The notes below the pieces were generated by a model. The model was not told the origin of the DNA and ran no database searches. It was given only the letters and a program-made list of their open reading frames with translations. Made by a program: the position numbers and the translations under genes. DNA of 64,000 bases from Succinivibrio dextrinosolvens. Its GTDB lineage: Bacteria; Pseudomonadota; Gammaproteobacteria; Enterobacterales; Succinivibrionaceae. Positions 18,384 through 26,679 of this stretch are shown piece after piece. Where the stretch lies: assembly GCF_011065405.1 (NCBI RefSeq), contig NZ_CP047056.1, positions 3,370,747 to 3,434,746 of the forward strand. Reading direction: 5' to 3'. Position 1 is the stretch's first letter, and each line of letters opens with the position of its first letter.

Positions 18384-19673
18384 CATTATTCGCTAATTTC
18401 GTTTACTAATCTTTATCTGCGAAAGCCCCCTGTATATCTTCTAACTTCCATTGCCATCTATACACTACAGGGGTTTCATTAGTTTCCTTTAGCCATGATT
18501 CTATATGAGTCTTCAACTCTTCTATAGAATTTACCCTTAGATGTTTTAGACATTGTTTGGCACATTTACTAAAGAAACTCTCAATCAGATTTAACCATGA
18601 TGCATGCTTAGGAGTAAAAGTAAATTCAAATCTTTCTGGCTTTGATGCAAGAAATTCCATTACATCTCTACACCTATGTACAGAATGATTATCCAAGATA
18701 ATGCTTATCTTTAAATCCTTATCATATTTATCATCGACTGTTTTTAAGAAGTCAATAAAATCTGCACTTGTATGACTTTTTCTGACCAACCCTATAACTT
18801 CACCACTCATAAGATCAATCCCAGCTAAAAGAGACAGCGTTCCGTATCTTTTATATTCATAATCTCGACCTACGCATCTTGCTCCAACTGCCGGATTGGG
18901 TCTTAAATCTGGGGCTATATTGCCAATTGCTTGAATTCCTGGTTTTTCATCATAAGATATAACAACCTCTCCAGACAGTTTTGAGGCACTTACCCCATCT
19001 TCAGTCTGCTCTCTTGTCATCTGCAAAATCCAGGCAACTCTCTTATACAACAATAAGACCTTCTTTGCTTTTTCTTTAAAATCAGGATCTTTTCTCTCAA
19101 GATAATATTTGATCTTATGTGGCTTTATATCGTTGCTATTTAGGATCTCCCAAACAGTTGACTCCTGTACATTAGCAAGACATTCGTGACCTTCATTCAT
19201 GCAATGCTTATGTATATAATTGCACAAACTTGTTATTGTCCATAACTGAGAATGTGGACCATCTTTATAATCCTGGGGTAAATGGCATGCAAGCTGGATG
19301 ATCCATGTCCTTGCAGCAACATCAATTACCGGAGGTCTTCCAGAACGAGCTAAATCAGAGAGAGCTGCATCAATATCAAATACAGTCCATTTCTTTAAGA
19401 CCTTACATATTGTCGGTATTGAAACACCAACCTCTTTGGATATAGTTTCATTAGATTTACCTTGAGAAGCAAGAAGTATAATTTTTGCTCTTTGAACTTT
19501 TCTTACTTCTTCTGTTCTGGAGTTTGAGAGCTCTTTGATTTTTATTAACTCTTCCTCAGATAATGTTTTGAGAAACTTTTTAGGTCGTGCCATAAGAATA
19601 CCCCTTATATTTACAGTATAGAGGTATTATATCACGATAGTTAAAAATTAGTTAACGAATTTAGCGAATGTTA
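18384..19673 (-). mobile_element. IS630-family insertion sequence, 1290 bp, intact
   Basis: The ends carry inverted repeats: ATTCGCTAATTTCGTTTAC at the left (from 18388) and, on the other strand, ATTCGCTAAATTCGTTAAC at the right, with 21 of 23 inner positions matching. The flanks are TA dinucleotides (18382-18383 and 19674-19675), the family's target duplication, inside CTAG-TA-CTAG. It contains one full transposase gene. Confidence 0.88.
18406..19593 (-). CDS. IS630-family transposase
   Basis: This 395-residue DDE transposase has an N-terminal helix-turn-helix region (SNETISKEVGVSIPTICKVLKKW) and a DDE_3-type catalytic core: D in VISYDEKPGIQ near 213, D in IILDNHSVHRC near 296, and E in HASWLNLIESFFSK near 336. 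Neither stop nor frameshift interrupts it, and both terminal repeats are present, so the element may still be mobile. It integrates at TA. Start MARPKKFLKTL: the ATG lies about 80 bases inside the right terminal repeat. Confidence 0.93.
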   Translation of the reverse strand: MARPKKFLKTLSEEELIKIKELSNSRTEEVRKVQRAKIILLASQGKSNETISKEVGVSIPTICKVLKKWTVFDIDAALSDLARSGRPPVIDVAARTWIIQLACHLPQDYKDGPHSQLWTITSLCNYIHKHCMNEGHECLANVQESTVWEILNSNDIKPHKIKYYLERKDPDFKEKAKKVLLLYKRVAWILQMTREQTEDGVSASKLSGEVVISYDEKPGIQAIGNIAPDLRPNPAVGARCVGRDYEYKRYGTLSLLAGIDLMSGEVIGLVRKSHTSADFIDFLKTVDDKYDKDLKISIILDNHSVHRCRDVMEFLASKPERFEFTFTPKHASWLNLIESFFSKCAKQCLKHLRVNSIEELKTHIESWLKETNETPVVYRWQWKLEDIQGAFADKD

Positions 19674-21240
19674 TACTAGTTACCAGCTGCATATCTGCAA
19701 AACCAAAGGCATTAACGGTTTCTCTGCTTTTGTAAATTACACTGTCAGGAATGGAGATATAGATAAGATTGCGAATATCAACTTCTCGGTTAAAGATTCC
19801 TGAGTCAGGAGTTATGCTTTCTATAATAATCTTGTTGAATACAGTCTTCAAGCTCTCAATATCTGCTGCATCTACATACTCAGGAATAGCAAGCATACAG
19901 CGATTTGTCTTGGAAGTTAATTTAAGATTATATAAATCTCTTTTGAGATTAAATATAGATTCTTCAACTTCCTCATTTGGGTAGGCAAGAAGGACATCTG
20001 CTTCAGAGTTATATTGCAAAGTATAATAACCTGTCTGTTGCAGGAGCAGATTTATCGGAATATGTGTTGCCTCTGATTTTGCTTTCAATTCAGAAATAGT
20101 GACATATAATTCTTCACTTTCTGATAGTTCAGAGAACTGTTTTGCATGACCAGCATCTTTTAGATAATTGATTAGAAGTGTAGGTGTCCCGGCACTGCTC
20201 TGATACCAGTAATTTTCAAAACCATTATGAGGTTTACTTAAAAACGATAAAACTGACCAGGGATTGTAAACAGACTCATTTGCATGAACTGAGAATCTGT
20301 TTCCGTTATAGCGTAATTTTAATCGCTCATAAACTTCATCTTTTGACATCTCTAAAACAGAGGCAGCGTTTTCAACATAACTGTCAAAGTAGTTGTGCAG
20401 CTCAGATTCGGTTATACCTAAAAGAGAAGAGTAATCATCATCAAGAGTGATTTCATTAAGATTGTTAAATGTTGAGAACAGACTTACATGTGCAATTCTG
20501 GTAATACCGGTGATGAAGATAAAGCGACAGCTATCTTTGTAGTCTTTTAAAGTGTTAAAAAATGCCCCCAGATAGCTTACTATCTGTTTATTTAGTTCAG
20601 GCTCATCTAGTGTATGGGTTAGAGGAGCATCGTATTCATCAATTAGAATAACCACAGATGATCCTGTAAGCTGTTTTAAACACTCTTCTAACAGAGAATT
20701 TGGTCCAGTTGCAGCTGTTCTATTTAGCTTTTCAGGATGAGGCAGAATGTCTGAGAATTCACGCACTATGCTCTGACAGAAATCCTCATTAAAATCTGCA
20801 ATGGAAGATACTCTGTAATTAGCAAAGGAAAACTTTGCCACCGGATAGGTTTTGTTTTCTGTCCAGAGTTTTTAATACTAAGTCCTTTAAAATCCTCAAG
20901 TCCTTTGGAGAAAAGCGAATCAAATGTGGATAGCAGCAGTGATTTTCCAAATCTGCTGGGACGTGTAAGATAAACAGGGGATCTTTGGCGAGCAATTTTA
21001 TAAATAAGCAGTGTTTTATCAACATAAATCTGATTGAGTGCTCTTAGCTCAGAAAATCTGGTTGTAGATAAAGGAATTCTGTCAAAATCTTCGTCTTGTA
21101 AAATAGTTGGTCCCATAGAAACTCCCAGTCTGTACATATAATCATACCTTATTCTTGTGAAATGCAGGAAATAATATGGACCGGATAGAGTTTTATCGAT
21201 ATTGAATAAAGTTTAGCAGATTATATATGAGTGAACAGGA

Positions 21241-21287
21241 TTTAACGTTAGCGTTTTTAATAAAAAAGCAAAATCGCTAACGTTAAA
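21241..21287. repeat. Perfect 13-bp inverted repeat with 21-base loop
   Basis: TTTAACGTTAGCG (21241-21253) is repeated inverted as CGCTAACGTTAAA (21275-21287). It lies about 125 bases upstream of the broken ATPase gene's start and could be a paired operator, a terminator stem or the relic of a small mobile element. The rest of the 21117-21491 gap holds the hairpin at 21405-21440 and no gene. Confidence 0.6.
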
Positions 21288-21404
21288 ACAAAAAAATTCT
21301 ATTATGTTAGATTATTTTTCTGATTTTATTCGCAAATAGCGGAAAACACTTTGCTTATACTGCCTTGTTAGTTGTAAATGAACAATAAATCCTGTCATTA
21401 AAGC

Positions 21405-21440
21405 AAAGGCCAAGTCATCTGTGTACATGACTTTGACCTT
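21405..21440 (-). terminator. Likely terminator of the lipoprotein gene
   Basis: AAGTCAT and ATGACTT form a perfect 7-bp stem, extended by AAGG/CCTT across a bulge. On the minus strand the stem is followed by a moderately T-rich stretch. It lies about 50 bases past the lipoprotein stop. Confidence 0.45.
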
Positions 21441-21491
21441 CGTAATATGTATCAATACGTGGACAGAAAGCCTGTCTTATGTGGCAATTAA

Positions 21492-21890
21492 TTATTTAAT
21501 AGTCTCGTTTTTCAGACTTGTATCAATTGCATTCTTAAGATTGGTTACCCAGGTGTTGTAACGGCTGTGAATCTCGTTCTTAGATCTGTTCTGCATCAGA
21601 CCTGTAGATTCTACCAGTGAAATGCTGTAGTTTGATTTATCAAAATCAATGCGTACAGTTGCTGCAACATTGGTCTTGTTCATCTTGGCTTCAACTTCTG
21701 TTCCTGATATTCTGGTTATTTCCCAGTTATAGGAAGAACAGCCTACCTTTATAGCATCCTGAACCTGCTTGGTGGTCAGACCTGCAGGAATATTTCCGTT
21801 TGGAGTCATGATCTGCTGATGCTTATAGGCACAGCCAACAAGTGTAAAAGCACATAATATACAGGTGAAGATTTTAACTAAAGCTTTCAT
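21492..21890 (-). CDS. Small predicted lipoprotein of unknown function
   Basis: This 132-residue protein starts MKALVKIFTCILCAFTLVGC: a signal sequence with lipobox LVGC, so Cys20 should be lipidated after signal peptidase II cleavage. The mature part begins AYKHQQIM and has a compact pattern, LTTKQVQDAIKVGCSSYNWEI, followed by alternating strands (VAATVRIDFDKSNYSISLVESTGL) and a C-terminal helix. I do not recognise the family. The order of helix then strands resembles small periplasmic lipoproteins of about 130 residues that flank envelope genes, but that is only a shape argument. It is a single-gene unit, with a hairpin downstream. Confidence 0.8.
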   Translation of the reverse strand: MKALVKIFTCILCAFTLVGCAYKHQQIMTPNGNIPAGLTTKQVQDAIKVGCSSYNWEITRISGTEVEAKMNKTNVAATVRIDFDKSNYSISLVESTGLMQNRSKNEIHSRYNTWVTNLKNAIDTSLKNETIK

Positions 21891-22081
21891 CTAAAACCTC
21901 TTTATAGTTCAAGTAATCCTGAGTTTTTTGCGGGCAGTGTTGTTATTCTAAGAGTTCAATTCAGATAATTTAAACTGTATGGTGTAATTTTGTGAAACAG
22001 TTTTAATTTATGTTCTAAAAATCTGCTTTAGATCTTAATGTTAAGCTTGGAAGGGGGAGTTTTGGGGAGGGTATATACAGC

Positions 22082-22111
22082 AAAAAAAGGCCTCACTGCT
22101 AGGAGTGAGGC
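22082..22111 (-). terminator. Rho-independent terminator of flgE
   Basis: On the minus strand GCCTCACT pairs with AGTGAGGC around a 6-base loop and is followed by CCTTTTTTTG. It starts 33 bases past the flgE stop, so no flagellar gene is cotranscribed downstream. Confidence 0.9.
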
Positions 22112-22143
22112 GAACTATCTAAAAGAGAAACCTAGTTAATTTG

Positions 22144-23634
22144 TTATCTGATGCTTAGGATTGAATCCATAGCCGTGTTCTGTGTCTGCAGTGCCTGAGC
22201 GTTTGCCTGGTAGGTTCTCTGTGCAATCAGCAGATCTACAAGTTCTGATGCCAGTTCTACATTTGACAGCTCAAGATTTGCTCCCTTGATGGCACCGGCC
22301 ATTCCCACATTTGCCTGAGCTGCAGCTGCATCACCAGAGCTGATGGACTGCTTCCACTGGGTATCACCGATCTTGATTAAGCCCTGTGGGTTGGCAAAAG
22401 TTGCCAGTGCTACTTTTGCAATTGGCTCGGTTCTGCCGTTTGTATAAGCAGCCAGAATAATACCGTTGTCATCTACCTCCACATTTTCAAGAATTCCTGT
22501 TGCATATCCATCGGTTGATACTCCTGATACCGAGAATTTTGAACTTCCATACTGGGTTAAATCCATGGTGACTACAAGATCCTGAGAGGTGTCGACACCT
22601 CCACCCATAGCTGAGGCTAGAGTATAGGCATTACTTGTTCTTTCTGTTCTGGTTTGGTAATCACTTGTAATATTCGTTATATGTATTGACGATGGGAACT
22701 GACCGTCATCAATTAAAGCGCCACTTGATCCAAATGCCATCTGTATACCGTATAATTCTTGTCCTGCAATTGACGAACCAGGATCTGTAATTGTAAAGTG
22801 CCTTGCGTCTGTATTGGTTACACCTGTCATATCAGCAAGATCAACAGGGGTGCCGTCTACATATAACACAACATTCCATATGGTTGCATCTGCTGTATCT
22901 AGTCCAGTTCCGGCTCCTTCTGGTTCAGAAGGATTTATGTGATCTTTCTGGAAGTAATAGGTTAAGGTATGTGCTCCACCAAGAGAATCATAAATTGTTT
23001 GAGATGTTGCTGCTGTATAAGTTTCTGAATTTGATGGATCAAACTTTGTCATTGCAGAATTTGTATCAGAAAAAGATGCTGAATATTCACCTAGAGATTC
23101 AGCCTTTGCCGGCAGATTTGCAATCAGAGATGCTTTCGAGGACAGCTTAGGAGCTCCTGTATCTGAAGGGATTTTGATGGCATGAGTTGACATGATATCA
23201 AGATTGGTTACATTTCCTTCACTATCAACATTATAGCCTTGGACGTAGTCTCCCATTGCTGTAACAATGAATCCATCTTTGTTAAGCTCAAAGGCTCCGT
23301 TACGAGTGTAGGAGCGATCACCAACGGCACTGGTAGTATCGTAATTTTCTTCATTAGCCAGCACGAAGAAGCCGTTGCCGCTGATGGCCATATCCAGATT
23401 GTTACCGGTATCACCGGATAGAGAGCCCTGGGTAAACTGCTGTGCTACTGTAGTAGTGGTAACACCCATACCGGTTGCTGTCTTGGCACTGGTGAAAACA
23501 GAATTGGCATAGATATCTGCAAACTCTGCACGTGATTTCTTAAAGCCGTAGGAGTTGGCGTTAGCGATATTGTTGGAAGTTGTATCAAGATACTTCTGTG
23601 AACCTCTAATACCAGAAATTGATGTATTAAACAT
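22144..23634 (-). CDS. flgE: Flagellar hook protein FlgE
   Basis: This 496-residue protein has both conserved FlgE ends: the N-terminal rod-type segment SGIRGSQKYLDTTSNNIANANSYGFK..RAEFAD, and the C-terminal ELSNVELASELVDLLIAQRTYQANAQALQTQNTAMDSI, which form the coiled D0 domain. The middle has the FlgE pattern (GNGFFVL, YTRNGAFELNKDGFIV, DSLGGAHTLTYYFQKD). FlgE polymerises into the flexible hook joining rod and filament, exported by the flagellar type III apparatus. Usually flgE sits inside a flgBCDEFGHIJ operon. Here it is alone, flanked by a lipoprotein gene and queC, with its own sigma-54-type promoter and terminator. GGAG precedes the ATG by about eight bases. Confidence 0.95.
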   Translation of the reverse strand: MFNTSISGIRGSQKYLDTTSNNIANANSYGFKKSRAEFADIYANSVFTSAKTATGMGVTTTTVAQQFTQGSLSGDTGNNLDMAISGNGFFVLANEENYDTTSAVGDRSYTRNGAFELNKDGFIVTAMGDYVQGYNVDSEGNVTNLDIMSTHAIKIPSDTGAPKLSSKASLIANLPAKAESLGEYSASFSDTNSAMTKFDPSNSETYTAATSQTIYDSLGGAHTLTYYFQKDHINPSEPEGAGTGLDTADATIWNVVLYVDGTPVDLADMTGVTNTDARHFTITDPGSSIAGQELYGIQMAFGSSGALIDDGQFPSSIHITNITSDYQTRTERTSNAYTLASAMGGGVDTSQDLVVTMDLTQYGSSKFSVSGVSTDGYATGILENVEVDDNGIILAAYTNGRTEPIAKVALATFANPQGLIKIGDTQWKQSISSGDAAAAQANVGMAGAIKGANLELSNVELASELVDLLIAQRTYQANAQALQTQNTAMDSILSIR

Positions 23635-23732
23635 AGTGTTTCTCCATATTATTTAGATAGTATTTTATTTTTTTCTCTCTGAGCTTTTTTTATGCTTATA
23701 TGGCTTAATGCCTTATGGTTTGATTATTAGGT

Positions 23733-23748
23733 AGCAAGAGCTGTGCCA
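23733..23748 (-). promoter_or_regulatory. Sigma-54 (RpoN) promoter for flgE
   Basis: On the minus strand TGGCAC, five bases, TTGCT gives the required GG-N10-GC spacing of -24/-12 elements. It lies about 100 bases before the flgE ATG. In many polar-flagellate gammaproteobacteria hook genes are RpoN-dependent. Confidence 0.8.
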
Positions 23749-23809
23749 ATTAAAGAAATCTAAATATCTATTTGAAATCTAATAATTTTATTTTTGCTGT
23801 TTTGAGCTT

Positions 23810-23825
23810 TTGCCACTTGTGGCAA
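23810..23825. promoter_or_regulatory. Palindrome upstream of flgE, candidate enhancer-binding site
   Basis: TTGCCAC and GTGGCAA form a perfect dyad with a 2-base centre, about 60 bases upstream of the -24 element. RpoN promoters need an upstream activator site, and an FlrC-type activator is a plausible ligand. It also lies about 100 bases before queC and could instead serve that gene. Confidence 0.45.
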
Positions 23826-23927
23826 TGGATTTTATTAAAAATGATTACTGTTTTTGCCGGTTTAAACGAATGATTGGATAGGTGACAAGGATAATAAGAA
23901 AGGTAAAATAACAGCAGGAGAATTATT

Positions 23928-24638
23928 ATGAAGAAAGCTTTAGTTGTATTTTCAGGTGGACAGGACAGCTCTACCTGTCTTTATTATGCGGTTAAGAATT
24001 ACGATGCGGTTTATACCATCGGTTTTAAATACGGTCAGCGTCATGAGATTGAGCTTGAGTGCAGAAAGGATTTTATTGAGACCTTAAAGGCCTTTGACAG
24101 GGAAACAAAAGAAAAACTTATTGAGGATAAGGTTGTGGATATGCTCTCTTTGAAGAATCTTACAGATTCAGCCTTAACCAAGGATGATGCTGATTATGTT
24201 ATGGATGAGAAAAACTCACTGCCTACTTCTTTTGTACCTGGACGTAATCTTATATTCCTCTGTTATGCGGCAAGCTATGCCTACACTGTAGGGGCAGATA
24301 CCATTATCTCCGGTGTCGGTCAGGCGGATTACTCAGGCTATCCTGACTGTCGGGAGTCAACTCTTAAGGCTTTGGAGACCGCCATTAATCTTGGTATGGA
24401 GAGCTCTATTAAGCTGGTATCTCCACTGATGCACCTGACAAAAGGGGAGACCTTTAAGCTTGCCTACGAGTTAGGCGGTGATGAGTTTGTGAAAATGATT
24501 GTAGAGAAGACTCATACCTGTTATGAAGGGACTCATAACGAGCTGCATGAATGGGGATATGGCTGTGGCAAATGTCCTTCATGTTTACTCAGAAAGAGAG
24601 GTTATGAGGAGTATCTGAAGCTGAGAGAGAAGCTGTAG
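23928..24638 (+). CDS. queC: 7-cyano-7-deazaguanine (preQ0) synthase QueC
   Basis: This 236-residue protein has the PP-loop ATP pyrophosphatase motif VVFSGGQDSSTCL at residues 6-18, IGFKYGQRHEIEL, FVPGRNLIFLCYAASYA, and the C-terminal zinc-binding cysteines in CGYGCGKCPSCLLRKRGYEEY (written WGYGCGKCPSC). QueC converts 7-carboxy-7-deazaguanine to preQ0 with ATP and ammonia, a cytoplasmic step of queuosine biosynthesis. The ribosome site CAGGAG lies seven bases before the ATG. No queD or queE is adjacent, and I see no preQ1-type riboswitch in the leader. It is divergent from flgE, and a candidate terminator follows at 24727. Confidence 0.95.
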   Translation: MKKALVVFSGGQDSSTCLYYAVKNYDAVYTIGFKYGQRHEIELECRKDFIETLKAFDRETKEKLIEDKVVDMLSLKNLTDSALTKDDADYVMDEKNSLPTSFVPGRNLIFLCYAASYAYTVGADTIISGVGQADYSGYPDCRESTLKALETAINLGMESSIKLVSPLMHLTKGETFKLAYELGGDEFVKMIVEKTHTCYEGTHNELHEWGYGCGKCPSCLLRKRGYEEYLKLREKL

Positions 24639-24726
24639 ACCGTGTTAACTACATCAGAGTTTATATAACACTTTGAAACTTAAACTTTTCTATTAGTTCT
24701 TTGGGTTCCTCAAAATATGAGTAAGT

Positions 24727-24756
24727 AAGGACAAATTAAGGCATCTGTCCTTTTGT
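24727..24756 (+). terminator. Possible terminator of queC
   Basis: AAGGACA and TGTCCTT form a 7-bp stem with a 12-base loop followed by TTG. It overlaps the promoter of the next gene. Confidence 0.4.
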
Positions 24757-24780
24757 TTATGCCCTTACCGAAGGTATAAT
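24753..24780 (+). promoter_or_regulatory. Promoter of the ATPase-nuclease gene at 24812
   Basis: TTGTTT and TATAAT are separated by 16 bases. The same block, with one base changed in the spacer, recurs at 26621-26648 before the next paralogue. Confidence 0.75.
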
Positions 24781-24811
24781 ATATACATATTCAAGAAAGG
24801 ATATTGTATAT

Positions 24812-26596
24812 ATGGATGGTAAAAAACTGAGTATTGGCACAGAAGATTTTGATAAACTCAGATTATCAGATGCTGTCTATATTGACAAAACATCATATCT
24901 AATTGAATTATACGGTGAGCATGTTCATTTCAACGGTATTAGTTATGTTGATGATGTTCTTCTGTTTGCCCGTCCCCGCCGTTTTGGTAAGACTCTGACC
25001 ATGAGCATGATTAAGAATTTCTTTGAACTTAATTATGCCGATCCTGAAGATAAATCCAAGCCTAAGCAACTATTCCATAATCTTGCTATATCCAGGAATA
25101 AAGCCTTCTGTGAAAAATACATGGGGCAGTATCCTGTCATTAGTCTCTCCTTAAAGGGAATAGAAGGAAGATCATACGAAAAGGCTCTTCAAAAATTCCT
25201 CCAGAAGGTAGGTGATTTATATCGCACTTATAGACCTGTTTTTGAAGGCAGTGACAAGCAGTATAAGGAGGATATAAAATTCTTTAATGAGGTTCTGGAT
25301 TTATCAAACTCAACAAATCTGGTTTTATCTGATAATGATGTTATAACTAATGTTGAAAACATAATCATCACCAGCCTTTACAAGCTTACAGCCATGCTTA
25401 ACACTGAGTTCGGGAAGAGAACCATTGTTATTGTCGATGAATATGATGTACCTCTACAGAAAGCTTCTGTTGGCGGATATTATGATGAGATGATTGATGT
25501 TGTTAGAGGCTTATTTGAAAAGGTCTTCAAAACTAACAGTTACCTTGAAAAGGGATTCGTTACAGGCTGTCTGCGTATCAGCCATGAGAGTATCTTTACC
25601 GGCATCAACAATTTCTCAATCTACACTGTAAATGATGAGGCCTACAATACTTTTATCGGTTTTACCCGAGAAGAGACAGTTGAACTTTTAAATAAACAGA
25701 AATTAAGTTCAAAAGAAGAAATTGTCATGAAATGGTATAACGGCTATAACTTTGCCGGAGCGAAGATGCTTTGTCCATGGAGTGTCTTAAAGTTCTGTGA
25801 GAGTGCAGGAAAATCTGAAAATCTCAATGAGCTTATACCTGATAACTACTGGATCAATACCTCCGGTAATGACATTATTGATATCTGTCTTAAACACCCG
25901 GATGCAAAAGATTCTATGCGTCTGCAGAATCTGTTAAACGGCAATTCTGAACTTATTCAAGCCTCTGAATTTACCTCATATCCAGAGATTAATACCGGTA
26001 CAGATTTTGAGACCATGATGAGTATGATGCTGCATACCGGCTATCTGACTGTTATAAAGACACATCCTGACAGAAGTCTTGATGTTAAAATTCCTAACGA
26101 GGAAGTTTTAGACAGCTTCAGAGAACGAATTAAGGTTGTATTCAGTAAGAAGAATGCTCCATGGTTTGAGAAGGCAGAAGCACTGAAGAGTGCTTTATTT
26201 AATAATGATAAGGATGAGGTTCAGCGTCTGATTAACGAACTTCTTTTAAACTTTGTCAGCGTAAGAGATTCTTCTTATGAGAACTTTTACCACGGATTCT
26301 TGTTAGGTGTTCTCTCAATAGTTACCCAAAATGCTTCGGAAATCTCATCTAATAAAGAAAATGGTAAGGGGTTCTCGGATTTAATATTAAGATCTGGTTT
26401 TAAGGCAGTTATACTGGAGTTCAAGAAGATGCCTTCTGATTCAGTTCCAAAGGTTCTGTTGAATACATGTTCTGAGGCACTAGAACAGATAGAAGAGAAC
26501 AAATATGATTACAACCTGCAGCAGGATGGTTATACACAAATCAGAAAGTTTGGCATAACTTTTTATGGTAAAGAGTGCGTTGTTCTTAATGTATAG
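24812..26596 (+). CDS. AAA-ATPase-like / PD-(D/E)XK nuclease family protein (copy 6)
   Basis: This 594-residue protein belongs to a second subtype shared with 26680 and 30599. Features: AVYIDKTSYLIELYGE, P-loop RPRRFGKTLTMSMI near residues 53-66, Walker B TIVIVDEYDVPLQKA near 207-221, GFVTGCLRISHESIFTGINNF, a KWYNGYNFAGAKMLCPWSV block, and a C-terminal nuclease-like core GKGFSDLIL followed by AVILEFKKMP. From about nucleotide 25521 to the end it appears identical to the next gene, while residues about 115-225, between the two ATP-binding motifs, differ strongly. It has its own promoter and an AAAGGA ribosome site. Function unknown. Confidence 0.87.
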   Translation: MDGKKLSIGTEDFDKLRLSDAVYIDKTSYLIELYGEHVHFNGISYVDDVLLFARPRRFGKTLTMSMIKNFFELNYADPEDKSKPKQLFHNLAISRNKAFCEKYMGQYPVISLSLKGIEGRSYEKALQKFLQKVGDLYRTYRPVFEGSDKQYKEDIKFFNEVLDLSNSTNLVLSDNDVITNVENIIITSLYKLTAMLNTEFGKRTIVIVDEYDVPLQKASVGGYYDEMIDVVRGLFEKVFKTNSYLEKGFVTGCLRISHESIFTGINNFSIYTVNDEAYNTFIGFTREETVELLNKQKLSSKEEIVMKWYNGYNFAGAKMLCPWSVLKFCESAGKSENLNELIPDNYWINTSGNDIIDICLKHPDAKDSMRLQNLLNGNSELIQASEFTSYPEINTGTDFETMMSMMLHTGYLTVIKTHPDRSLDVKIPNEEVLDSFRERIKVVFSKKNAPWFEKAEALKSALFNNDKDEVQRLINELLLNFVSVRDSSYENFYHGFLLGVLSIVTQNASEISSNKENGKGFSDLILRSGFKAVILEFKKMPSDSVPKVLLNTCSEALEQIEENKYDYNLQQDGYTQIRKFGITFYGKECVVLNV

Positions 26597-26620
26597 TTTT
26601 TCAACAATACTCCTGTCCTT

Positions 26621-26648
26621 TTGTTTATGCCCTTAACGAAGGTATAAT
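26621..26648 (+). promoter_or_regulatory. Promoter of the ATPase-nuclease gene at 26680
   Basis: TTGTTT, 16 bases, TATAAT: a near-exact copy of the promoter at 24753. The duplication unit therefore carries its own promoter. Confidence 0.75.
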
Positions 26649-26679
26649 ATAGACATGTTCAAGTAAGGATCTTGTTGAT

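Larger units (their letters stand above)
18173..21116 (-). pseudogene. AAA-ATPase-like / PD-(D/E)XK nuclease gene, frameshifted and split by IS630 (copy 5)
   Basis: The ORF starts at MGPTILQDEDFD with GGGAG six bases upstream. It has IYVDKT, P-loop RPSRFGKSLL and then a frame change at about 20850-20853, where one A is missing from an A-run; restoring it gives KTKTYPVAKFSFANYRV. The second part has Walker B VVILIDEYDAPLTH and FIFITGITRIAHVSLFSTFN. At 19674 it is broken by an IS630 element. Removing the IS and one TA joins GFADMQLVTS to TRKTKLVIEFKRSYNTEK in frame, ending ...ALTKWQMLD at 18173. The IS thus separates the catalytic D from the E-x-K of the nuclease core. This copy is of a third subtype, distinct from both other groups. 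It is almost certainly inactive now. Confidence 0.85.

Noticed and set aside
23640-23927. preQ1 riboswitch upstream of queC
   Set aside because: No compact hairpin followed by an A-rich tail and ribosome-site pairing could be drawn; the only strong dyad is far from the start codon.
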